DNA of 64,000 bases, from contig NW_005200690.1 of NCBI RefSeq assembly GCF_000372725.1, forward strand, positions 928,795 to 992,794. The letters are read 5' to 3'. A program made the translations under genes and the position numbers. Within the stretch, counting starts at the first letter, position 1; each line of letters starts with the position of its first letter. Shown here piece after piece: positions 38,741 to 48,407 of the stretch. The notes beneath the pieces were generated by a model. That model was not told the DNA's origin. It saw only the letters and a program-made list of their open reading frames with translations, and did not search any database. The stretch is from Emiliania huxleyi CCMP1516 (taxonomy: Eukaryota > Haptophyta > Isochrysidales > Noelaerhabdaceae).

Positions 38741-41700
38741 TCACGTCGTCACGACGTCCATCGCCGTGCTCGATCTCCGACTGCTGCGGTCGTCGCCCTC
38801 GGCGACCGTCCCTCCCGTGGCGGGCGGGCACCTCCACCCCGTGCCAGACTGCGACCGCGCGTGCGAGGGGCGTGAGAGCGAGCGCCGCTCGGAGACGGGA
38901 GCCATCGGCGCCAGCTGGCGCGCCGTCCCCGAGCTGCGCCGCTCCTGCGGCTTGCCGCTCATGCCCTGCAGCGGCGGCAGGCCGGCGAGGCCGGCGAAGC
39001 CGAGGCTGAAGCGCCGCGGCGGAGGTGGCACTTGCACCGGCGGAGGCGCCGCGCCGCAGCTCCGCCTCCCCCCCGTTGGCGGCGGCGGGTCGACAAACGA
39101 GACGCGGCGGGGCGGCGAGGCGGCGTAGCGGGTGGCTTGGCTGGCCGCGCAGTGGCTGGCTCGCCGCGGCCCGTCGCCGCTCGCCCTCACCTTGGTGGTT
39201 GGGCTCAAGGCCGAGGGCGGTCTGCCCACGAGCTCGACCCCCGGGGAGGAGGCGTACGAGGTGTGTGACCCCCACCGCCTGGTCCCGGCGGCGGAAGACA
39301 GCGACGAGGGCTGCGCCTCGCACCCGGAGCGGCGGCCGCCGTTGACGAGGGGTGGGAAGATGTGCTGCAGCGTGCGTCGCGCGGTCAGCGCCGCGCGGAA
39401 GGTCTCGGAGGCCGCGTGTCCGGCGCACCGCACCGGCGAGGGGGTCCTCACGCCCGCCTCGGAGCCGAACCGCTCAAGCGCGGCGTTCTCGAGCTCCTCC
39501 TCGAGCCGGTCAACGAGGTCGCCAAAGTGCTCCGGAGGGAAGATGAAATCGCGCCTCTCCGTGATGAGCTCTGTCAGCTGACGCGACGAGACCTCCTGCG
39601 ACGTGCGAGTCGCGCGCGAGCCGACGGCGGTGACGCGGGCCTCTCCGCCGCTGCTCGAGACGGACGTGGCGCGGACGGAGCGGTAGCGCAGCTCGATGGC
39701 GGCGACGACGGCGAGCCCGTATAGCCCGAGCACCACGTCGACGAGGTGCGCCTTGTCCGACTCGAGCGTGAAGTCGCCCTGAAAGACGTTGACCGACTCC
39801 TCGATCCACCGCCGCCGCTCCGCGATGCGCGCGAGGGACGTCTCATACACGTACATTTGCTGTGTGCCGTTGATGGCGATGAAGGCCCACTGCGTGTGGT
39901 GGTGGTGAGGGAGGGGGGGGGGGGGGTCCGTCGGTCGATGAGGGCAAAGGGGGTGGGAAGGGAAGGCCATGGAGTCACCTGCTCGAGCCGGCACCAGCCG
40001 CGCCGCAGGTACGTCTCTGCGTCGACCCGGCGCGGAGGGCTCGAGTCGACGTGCAGCGCGTGCGGCGCCGCGACGACGAAGAAGTGCGAGCAGGCGGCGT
40101 AGAGGGCGATGGAGCCGATTGCGAGCCATTTGGTCGCCTCGTTGGCCTGTGGGACTGCGGCGGCGGGCAGCGCGGGCAGCGCGGTCAGGGTGGCCGAAGG
40201 CGAACAGGGGAGCCGGAGGGGTGTGGGCCGGCGCGCTCACTGCTGTGGTAGTCGAGCCAGAGGTGCAGCTTGCTCGGGTCGAGCCCGTGCTCCGCGCAGA
40301 GCGCCTCGGCCGCCTCGAGGATGATGGGGTAGTGCTGCGAGTGAGGGTCGGGGTGGCTGGCCGACAGCCACTGGTGCGACACAAACACCAGCGGGTGGTC
40401 GGCGGCGAAGCTGACGGCCGCCTCCATGGTGTCGCAGCAGCGCAGGACGCCCGCGTCGCGCGCTTCCTCGTACGGCATCAGCCGGCCCTGCTCGCGCAGC
40501 TTGGAGAGCGGCATCACCGACAGTGGGAACTTGAGGCTGGTCACGCCCTTGACCGCCTCCTGGATGCGGCGCCGCTTCTCGGCGCCCTCTCGCTCGGCGG
40601 CCGCCATGGCGAGGAGGTGGCGCTGGTAGATGCGACGCGCAAAGATGACGAGCACTAGGATCATCACGAGGCCGAGTGCGCCGCCGACGGAAGAGACGAT
40701 GATGGGCCACGTGTCGGGCTGGCACGACCCGTTGCCAGGCGCCCCCTTGTGGTAGCCCATGTAGCATGGGCGGCAGCCCTGCGACTCTGCGAGCCCGCCG
40801 ACCGGCTCGAGGTTCGTGTCACAGCCGCAAGAGCGGTCGGGCAGCGGGACCAGGTACGGCGGGCAGCGCGCCACGACGTGGCGAGAGTCGACCAGGGCGC
40901 CGTCGACGTAGAGCAGCAGGTCGAGGTCACCGACAAGAGGCGAAGCCACCGTCGCCTTGTACCTGCCGAGCGAGACGTAGGCGTACAGCATCTCCGCCGG
41001 TCGTGCGGCTCGAAGACCCTCGCGGTCGTGCAGTTCGACGTGGAAGGCCTTCGGCCCGGCGGCGGCCACCGCCTCCGAGCGCAGCGACGGCAGCGAGTGG
41101 GCGACGCGGAGCCCCTACGAGGTGAAGAAGCGGCGGTTGGCGCCGGAGCGAGCGGAGGGCAGAGAATCTTGGCGAGTCTCGGCGAGTCGCGGCGCACCTC
41201 CGAGTCGCAAGCTGTGAAGACCACCTCGCGCTCCTCGCCCACCTCGAGCTCGACAGGCGGGGGCGCGTCGGCGCGCTCGCACTCGAAGCTGCCCTCCTCG
41301 GTCGGCCGCGCCTCGCCCCACATCGAGTGCTTCGCGCTCGTGGTGACCGCGACGATGACGAGCACGGGCACGCGAAACAGCTTTGTGCGCTGCGACGAGA
41401 CTGTCAAGTTGATGGCGGCGGTGTATGGCTCGGACTGCTCGGCGACGTGCGCCGAGGAGGCGCTCACGGTGAAGAGCGCCGCCTTGTCGACGCCCGCGGG
41501 CAGTACGCCCGAGGTTGGCCACACGGAGAGCCACGGAGGCAGCGCGCCCTCGTCGACCGTCCACCTCGCCTACAGGACATGTCTCGGACATGTCGTGGAC
41601 GTGTCTTGGACCTGTCCCTCCCGCCTTCACGTCCACTCCGCCTACAGGACGTGCCACACACACGTCACGGACGCGGCGTGGACACACACGTCACGGACGC

Positions 41701-44018
41701 GGCGTGGGACCCCCCCCCCCCTCCCCAGGCAGGTGGCTGCTCGCCTCGGCAGAAGAGGACCCGCCCATGTGCAGCACGATGGTGCGGTTGGCGGTCTCGG
41801 GGCGCGACGTCTTGGACAACTCGATCACGACGTTCTCCGCCACCGCCTGCGGCACCGAGACTGTCACGCCCTCGCGCGGCGTCAGGCAGCCTCCCTCGTA
41901 CGGCGCGAGCTCGGCCGATGCCGCCTCCGGCGAGGGGAGGTTCGGCGGCTCGCAGCTACAGCGCGCCGTCACCATCAGCGCGTCCGCCATCGCCTCGTAG
42001 TCGGCCGTGCACGCGGCGTCTGTGGCGCACGTGCCCGCCGAGCAGAGGGAGGCCGGCGCCTCGCCCGCCCCAGGCTGCTCGCCGCCGACGAGGCTAACGC
42101 CGGCGCCGAGAGTAGCCGCAGCGCCCGAGACGGCGGACGCGGCGAGCTCCGCGGGGGCCCGGCGGCAGTTGTCGGGCTGCGAGACGCTGAGCGCTCGGAT
42201 GGAGAGGTCGGCGCCTCGGTCGGCGTGGATGGCGGGCGGCACGCCAGCGAGGCAGGGCAGCTCGAGCGAGAGCATCGCCGTGCGGAGGTGGGCCTCCGCC
42301 GAAACAAAGACGGCCGAGGCGCCCGTCTGGGCGGTGCAGTTGCTAAAGACCGTGTTGGCCAGCGACAGAGTGCCATGCGGGTCGACCGATACGGGCGCGA
42401 ACGACGGCTCGGGCGGCGCGGCGAGGCGGCGAGAGCGAGCGCGGAGCGTCATCGAGGAGTGCCACGTGGGTGAGGCGTCGTATGTGTGGCAGTCGTCGAT
42501 GGTCGAGTCGGTGAGTCTGGCCACGCCGCCGTGCACCACCCAGACGACGCCGCCGCGGCGCGACGCGTAATCGCTCCCCGAGCCGCCGATGTCGCGCGCC
42601 ACGCAGTGCGCAATCGCCGACGAGGCGAGGTTGAGGCGGCCTCCGACGTAGACGGTGCCGTACATCGCCGAGTCACAGCGCTCGATGCGGGTGCGGCGCA
42701 GCACGACGCTGGCGCCAAAGTTGACGAAGAGGGCGGAGCCCTTGCCGCGGATCTCGTGGACGGCGCACTCGACGACGGTGCTCTCGCGCAGCTCGGCCGC
42801 GCCGCCGGCCAGCACCGCCATACCGCCGCCATCGTAGTGAGTGGCGCAGCGCAGGATCTGCGAGCGCTCAAGAAGGAGCACGCCGCCCTCGACAAAGACC
42901 CCGCCGCCCTCCTTGAGCGCCACCGCGTCCTCGATCAGCGAGTCGACGAGCCACACCGAGCCCATACCGCCGCCCGCGATGCTAATCCCGCCGCCATTCT
43001 CGCTCGCGCGGTTAGACGTCATGGACGAGTTGTGCATCTCGAGCCGGGAAGCGTCAACCGCCGCCCCGCCGCCCGTCGCGGCCGAGCACAGATCGACGCG
43101 GCTGTCGCGAAGCACCGCGGTGGCGTCGCCCTCCAACATCAGCGCGCCGCCAACCGTGCCCGCCTCGCAGCGCGTGACGAAGGAGTCGACCAGCATTAAA
43201 CGCGACGCGTCGGCCAGATACAGGGCGCCGCCGCCCAGAAAGGCGGTGTTGTTGTCGAGCGAGACGCCGCGCAGCGTGGCGTTTGACGCAGAGACCAGCG
43301 CAATCGCGCCGCCCTCTCGCGACGCAGCAGAGTCGCGGATTGTGGAGCGCAAGAGCGAGAGGCTGCCACCGAGACAGAAGATTGCCGCGCCGTCGACCGC
43401 CAGCGACCTCTCTATTCGCGTGTCGATCAACTCCACCGCCGAACCGAGTGAGGCGATTGTGCCGCCGTGAGCATCGGCCGCCGCCACGCCGCCCCTGATC
43501 TCCGGAAAGCCCGGGTCGATTGGGCGAGAGGCCACCGCCTCGCAGCCGAGGAGAACCGACTTCTCCATGCGCAGCGTACCTCCATCTTCGACGAGGATGC
43601 ATCCTCCGGACTCATCCTCGACCAGGCCGTGGGCGAGGTGCACGTTGACAATGCTGAGGGAAGCGCCGTCCCTCACGCTCGCCACCCGCGAGCGCTGGCC
43701 GGCGTCCAACCACGCACCAAAGCCAGACGACTCGATGCGAAGGGCCACGCTGCCTCGAAGCTCGAGCGCGTAGCCGCCGAGGTCTATGTTTGCGCCCTCT
43801 GGCAGCCGGATGAGCATCGCGTCACCAGAGGCGTTATGTACCAGCGAGCGCAGAGACTCAGCCGAATCGGCGCAGTGTTCCAAACCAGAACACCCGGCGA
43901 CCATAGGCGCCGCAGGCACAGGCGCCAGCGGCGACGCCACTGGCGCCGCAGGCGACGGCGTGCCTCCTGAGCCTGCGAGGAGCAGCATCATGACGAGCAA
44001 GGACACTTCAGCGGCCAA
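38741..44018 (-). CDS. Single-pass receptor-like protein: beta-helix ectodomain, TM helix, TIR-like cytosolic domain
   Basis: Five exons: 41745-44018, 41198-41569, 40241-41114, 39979-40154 and 38741-39889, 1614 residues and in frame. Signal peptide (EVSLLVMMLLLAGSGG), then about 550 residues of right-handed beta-helix repeats with G-G-A/G signatures (GGAIALVS, GGGALYLAD, GGGISIAGGG), then a beta-sandwich-like region (WTVDEGALPPWLSV, VDKAALFTVSASS) and a Cys-rich stalk (CGCDTNLEPVGG, GCRPCYMGYHKGAPG). Membrane helix: PIIVSSVGGALGLVMILVLV. The cytosolic domain reads LVFVSHQWLSASHPDP, LHLWLDYHSIPQANEATKW, YAACSHFFVV and RRGWCRLEQ. FVSH and WCxxE are placed as in TIR domains. A long Ser/Arg/Pro-rich tail follows. 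Reads as a surface sensor. Ligand and output are unknown. Confidence 0.85.
41548..41655 (-). repeat. Direct repeat at the first intron of the receptor gene
   Basis: CCTGTAGGCG followed by AGTGGACG or AGGTGGACG occurs twice, about 75 bp apart, so the acceptor and exon start are duplicated. The core between them carries GACATGTCCGA and GACACGTCC units in the sense direction. Confidence 0.7.
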
Positions 44019-44111
44019 CCGGTTTTTTTTTACGCTTCCGGATCGAATCGGCGACTACGACCCTTTCAGCTTGCCCGCGACGTTGCTGCAAATGATTGCA
44101 CAAGCAACACG

Positions 44112-45059
44112 ATGGCACTACTCAGCGTCGAGCCTTGTGATAGGGGCGGTGCTTGCCGTGTTAAAGTGCGGCTGATGGTGGAGGCGTCAGGAGTTATACT
44201 GCGACCCTGTCGACGGGACGGCACCACGCCCCCACAGCAGCAGCAACCACCCGACTGGACGGCGTACACTGATGGGTCGGAATACGGAGGCAGGGCAGGA
44301 TGGGCGTACGCCGTAGTCATGGGCGGGGACGGCATATGCGACGTGAATGCCATGCTCGTGACCGAAGGCTACGGCCCCGTCGTGACTAGCCCCGTGCACG
44401 CCGCTTTCGTGGGGGCGCGGAAACACACCAATAACACGGCGGAGCTGTCAGCGCTTGCGGAGCTTTTTCGCTCACTACTCCACACGGCACCACGACCAGC
44501 AGGCTCACGAGGGGTGGTCCGAACGGACAGCGAGTACGCGATGGCGTGTGCGACGGGGAGAATCTCGCCGGGGGAGAACGCACAACTAGCGAGCTATCTT
44601 CGAGCAGCGTGGCGGCATTTAGCGTCGAGGCACGAAGTGACATGGAGACACGTCAAGGGGCACAGTGGTCATAAGTGGAACGACTACGTCGATAAGCAAG
44701 CTGACCTCGGCAGGAGCGGCGCGAGGTATTGCGGCGCACCGGAGTGGCAAGACGAGTCGATCCCAACAGACGCAGACGACGGGGAGAGCAGCACCGTGGG
44801 CGACGACGTGGTTATTAACGGAGGAGGTACAACCATCCCACTCGACGACATCGGTGATGGGGCCTCTAGCTACGCCGATGACCCACCCGACTCCCCCGAA
44901 AACAGACCGCCGCCTGGCGCCCCGCCCTCGCCGCCTAAAGCCCCAGTCGTGGAGCAGGGGGTGATATGGATTTCATACACGCCGAGCGCGCAGGCGCGAC
45001 ACATCGGAGACAACAAGGGGATCCGACGTGAAAGAGCTATCGACATTGACGTTCTTTAG
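44112..45059 (+). CDS. RNase H domain protein, probably retroelement-derived fragment
   Basis: 315 codons. Residues about 45-200 form an RNase HI fold with the four acidic positions in family context: AYTDGSEYGGRAGW, NNTAELSALAELFR, VRTDSEYAMACATG and WRHVKGHSGHKWNDYVDKQAD. The tail is acidic and Pro-rich. RNase H degrades RNA in RNA:DNA hybrids. Stand-alone domains of this divergent kind are mostly parts of reverse-transcribing elements, and a LINE-like origin is my first guess, but no reverse transcriptase lies beside it and the element class is open. A domesticated cellular gene is the alternative. It is divergent from the receptor gene, about 95 bp apart. Confidence 0.65.
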   Translation: MALLSVEPCDRGGACRVKVRLMVEASGVILRPCRRDGTTPPQQQQPPDWTAYTDGSEYGGRAGWAYAVVMGGDGICDVNAMLVTEGYGPVVTSPVHAAFVGARKHTNNTAELSALAELFRSLLHTAPRPAGSRGVVRTDSEYAMACATGRISPGENAQLASYLRAAWRHLASRHEVTWRHVKGHSGHKWNDYVDKQADLGRSGARYCGAPEWQDESIPTDADDGESSTVGDDVVINGGGTTIPLDDIGDGASSYADDPPDSPENRPPPGAPPSPPKAPVVEQGVIWISYTPSAQARHIGDNKGIRRERAIDIDVL

Positions 45060-46413
45060 ACGCCTGGATGCTGCATTTGACGCGCCGTTTTTACGAGTAC
45101 TTGCTTCAGCTACGTGCGTGAATGGGAGGTGTGATGCAAAGAGGAGCGCTGACAGCCATCGAAGGCCCCCGCACGGGGGGGGGTCCCGGCCGACGTCATG
45201 GTCGTCCGCGGACGCGGCCCTCCGTCTCCGGAGACATTACCGAACTCAAAAGTGCTTACCAAAGGCAGATACGAGCTCAGCTCAGTGAGATCTAGCAGCA
45301 CATACCCTCAGTATCCAGAATAGTAAAGTCTGAAAAAGTCGGTCCGACCGCGCAGAGCGGTCTGGCTGTCTGCAAGGCTTCCGTCCGAGCCCTGAGAAAT
45401 GTCGGAGGCATGTCGGCCCATGTTCGCGATTTTGATGGCGTTGCCCTTATTGCACGTGTCGTGAAACAGACACCGCGCCGGCCACGCACCCTTGTTCCCG
45501 GAGGCCAACTCGAACAGGTTTGAGCAATGGCCGCCTTCCATGCTCGACACGTCCGCCCGCCATCAAGTTGTAAGTTGAGTGGCAAAATGCAGCAGGAACT
45601 TAGTTGCCTCAAAGGCCGCCCTGCTCGAAGGCCGCCCTGCTCTCGGCATTGTGTTGTTGACTGATAGCACTGTCTGATGCATCCAACCAGAAAGAGCCGT
45701 CGAGAGCCATCGAGCTACATGAGACCCAAGTCGTCGTGATGTACCAGGAATCGAAGGCTAGCGCCCAAATTGAGATCTCAGGATTGACATTAATTTCTCG
45801 CGCCTGCTTCCGCTGCTTGAGGCTCGCCAAACAGATCTGCGTCTATGGCCGTGTGCAACGTCAAGTCGTTAACGATCATCGCGCCAACCGCGACTCTGTT
45901 GCTTTTATGCGGCAGCATTCACCGTGACTCTTGCCGTGGATGGTTAGTGACCGCGGTTGCTTACGCGATACTACGCCGTGAGCTGAGCTTCACCAGCCGT
46001 TTCTCTTCCTTCCCTTGCCTTCTCTTGCCGTCCGTTCTCTGTGCGCATTCCACTGCATGCGGCATCACAAGCGTCTTCTGCCGGGCGCGCATCTGAACTC
46101 GTACCTGGTAGGCCATCGCTTTGCTGAAAGATCAGGCGCCTGAATGGCGACAGTGAGCGTCTTCTACTTATGGATTGCACTCGAAGTACGAGGAGCGCAA
46201 GAGCGCGCCGCAGGCGAAGCGAGCGATTTTTTGCCGCAGGGCTGTTCCAATTTATCTTGTGATCACGCGCGAGCCTGTGAATAGGCCCCGGAGGCCTCAA
46301 CCCCCAACTAAAGGGTTGACGGGGGGTCTCAACCGTCAACCAGATGGTTGAGGGGGGGCCTCAACCCTCAACCCCTCAACCACCCCTATGGGAGTTTAAA
46401 TTCTTTTCTCGCG
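45060..46413. other. Unexplained, less GC-rich block
   Basis: Composition falls to near 50-55% GC. One minus frame (45308-45550, LFELASGNKGAWPARCLFHD) looks faintly coding but has no recognised family, and no introns were found. The right end (46280-46385) holds CTCAACC/GGTTGAGG units in both orientations just ahead of the F-box gene. Possibly an old transposon remnant. Confidence 0.35.
46283..46383. repeat. CTCAACC/GGTTGAG short repeats
   Basis: At least six CTCAACC units and two inverted GGTTGA units within 100 bp upstream of the F-box gene start, able to form hairpins such as CAACCAGATGGTTG. Confidence 0.85.
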
Positions 46414-47907
46414 ATGTCCACCCCGCCGCGCCGCTCGCGCCGCTCGCGCCGCCTCGCCTCCTCCACCGCCGCCGCTCCCTCGCCAGACACGCCGCCGCCC
46501 GCCCGCCTGCTCGACCTCCCGTCGGAGCTCCTCGTGCGCGTCCTCTCTCGCTGCGACCCTGCCGACATCGCTCGCGTCGCGGCCGTCTCGCTGCTCTTCC
46601 ACTCCTCGCTCGCGGAGCAAGGCATCCGCTTGCGGGCGCAAGAGCGCGGCTACGAGCTGCCTGCGCAGCCAGAGGGCGAGGACTGCGCCGTGCGGTGGCT
46701 GTGCTATTCGACGCTGCTGTGCGAGTCCAACTCGCCGGTGAGGGCGGCGGCAGGCCACTTCCACAGCCTCTTCATCGACGGCGAGGGGCGGCTCTCGTCG
46801 TGTGGCTCTACGGGCTATAATTTCCAAAGCATCCTCGGCCACGACGAGGACGTGGCGCAGCTCTACACGCCGACCCGGCTCCCCTCGATGCTGGGGGGCG
46901 AGCGCGCCGTGAGCGTGTCGGCTGTAGGATACCACTGCCTCGCCCTCACCGTCAGCGGCGCCGTCTGGAGCTGGGGCAGTGGAGGGGATGGTCAGCTGGG
47001 CCACGGCGACACGCAGAACCAGCTGCTCCCGAAGAAGGTCGAGGCCTTTGCTGGCCAGCGCGTCATCGCTGTGTCGACTGCATTGGGCCACAACCTTGCC
47101 CTTACCGCCGACGGCGGCGTCTGGAGCTGGGGTTGTGGAGTCCACGGTCGGTTGGGCCACGGGAATCAGCAGCACCAGCTGCTGCCGAAGAAGGTCGAAA
47201 TCTTGGCGGGGCGGCGGGTGGTCTCTGTCTCGGCCATGGACACGCACAGCCTTGCCGTCACCGCCGATGGAGCGGTCTACGGCTGGGGCAACGGAGGCCA
47301 TGGCAGGTTGGGACACGGCGACCAGCAGGACCAGCTGCTGCCGAAGAAGATCGAGGCCTTTGCTGGCCAGCGCGTCGTCGCTGTGTCGGCTGGAGTCCAC
47401 CACATCCTTGCCATCACCTCCGACGGCGGCATCTGGAGCTGGGGCTATGGAGGCGCAGGCCAGCTGGGCCACGGCGATGGGCAGAGACAGATGCTGCCCA
47501 AAAAGATCGAGGCCTTGACTGGGCGGCGCGTCGTCGCTGTGTCGGCTGGCTTCGAGCACAGCCTCGCCCTCACAACTGACGGCGCCGTTTGGAGCTGGGG
47601 CTTTGGAGGCTATGGCCAGTTGGGCCACGGCGACGAGCAGTACCAGCTGCTCCCGAAGCAGGTCGAGGCCTTTGCTGGCCAGCACGTCACTGCTGTGTCG
47701 GCTGGATTCATGCACCACAGTCTCTCCATCACCGCCGACGGCGGCGTCTTTACGTGGGGCAAGGGCACCCATGGCTGCCTAGGCCACGGAGAGGACCTCT
47801 CGAACCAGCTGCTGCCCAAGAAGATCGAGGTGTGGGCGAGCCGGCCGCCCAGTGGGCCCACTTCCTCTGACGGAGAGGATAGCAGCGGCGGAGAGGACAT
47901 GCCGTAG
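46414..47907 (+). CDS. F-box protein with RCC1-type beta-propeller
   Basis: 497 residues, single exon. The start at 46414 (MSTPPRRSRRSRR) follows a low-complexity upstream frame. Residues about 33-75 are an F-box (LLDLPSELLVRVLSRCDPAD, IARVAAVSLLFHSS). Residues about 120-470 hold seven RCC1 repeats (VxVSAGxxHxLAITxDGGxWSWGxGGxGQLGHGD). F-box proteins dock on Skp1 in SCF ubiquitin ligases, and RCC1 propellers bind substrates or small GTPase partners. The arrangement suggests an SCF substrate receptor. The acidic tail (SSDGEDSSGGEDMP) is probably disordered. RCC1 units are very alike at DNA level, consistent with recent internal amplification. Confidence 0.9.
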   Translation: MSTPPRRSRRSRRLASSTAAAPSPDTPPPARLLDLPSELLVRVLSRCDPADIARVAAVSLLFHSSLAEQGIRLRAQERGYELPAQPEGEDCAVRWLCYSTLLCESNSPVRAAAGHFHSLFIDGEGRLSSCGSTGYNFQSILGHDEDVAQLYTPTRLPSMLGGERAVSVSAVGYHCLALTVSGAVWSWGSGGDGQLGHGDTQNQLLPKKVEAFAGQRVIAVSTALGHNLALTADGGVWSWGCGVHGRLGHGNQQHQLLPKKVEILAGRRVVSVSAMDTHSLAVTADGAVYGWGNGGHGRLGHGDQQDQLLPKKIEAFAGQRVVAVSAGVHHILAITSDGGIWSWGYGGAGQLGHGDGQRQMLPKKIEALTGRRVVAVSAGFEHSLALTTDGAVWSWGFGGYGQLGHGDEQYQLLPKQVEAFAGQHVTAVSAGFMHHSLSITADGGVFTWGKGTHGCLGHGEDLSNQLLPKKIEVWASRPPSGPTSSDGEDSSGGEDMP

Positions 47908-48407
47908 CGATTCGGACAAATTCGGAGGAGTAGGAAAGCGAGGCGGCGAGGGGCGAGGCCTAGTGCTCCTCCTTGCTCACTACCCGCGAGGAGCCGAGGA
48001 GTGGAGTGGAGCGGCAACCGGCATGTCTCACTCTCAGGCGAGCGGCGGGGGAAGGCTCGCCGGCGCAAAAGGAGGGGCGGCGTGTCAAAAAAGGAGAGCC
48101 ACTCATCTCAAGCTCCTTTGCCTCTGTGTCTGCGGTGCTTTCAACTGTGAAAAGAAGTTCAAGGAAACTCTCTCCACGACACTAGGGTCTAGCGGGCTGA
48201 CTAGGGTCTAGGCACGGCCGCACGGGAAGACTGGCGCGCACAGGCGCACTGGCACTAACACAGGTACACCATTTTCACAACGAACTGTAAGACAAACGCC
48301 GACCGCAAATCCGACGGAGCTGCGTCACGGCCAAGGCCGTCTCACCGCTCGTAGCGACCGACGAGGGCGGAGGCAGGCAGAGGTGACGAGGAGTCCGGGG
48401 GCAAGCC
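47908..48407. other. Convergent intergenic region
   Basis: Between the F-box gene stop and the RING/SEL1 gene stop. A short tandem pair (ACTAGGGTCTAG) lies at 48181-48212. No gene is seen. Confidence 0.45.

Noticed and set aside
46396-47772. Minus-strand open frame opposite the F-box/RCC1 gene
   Set aside because: Antisense of RCC1 repeats, with no family features of its own.
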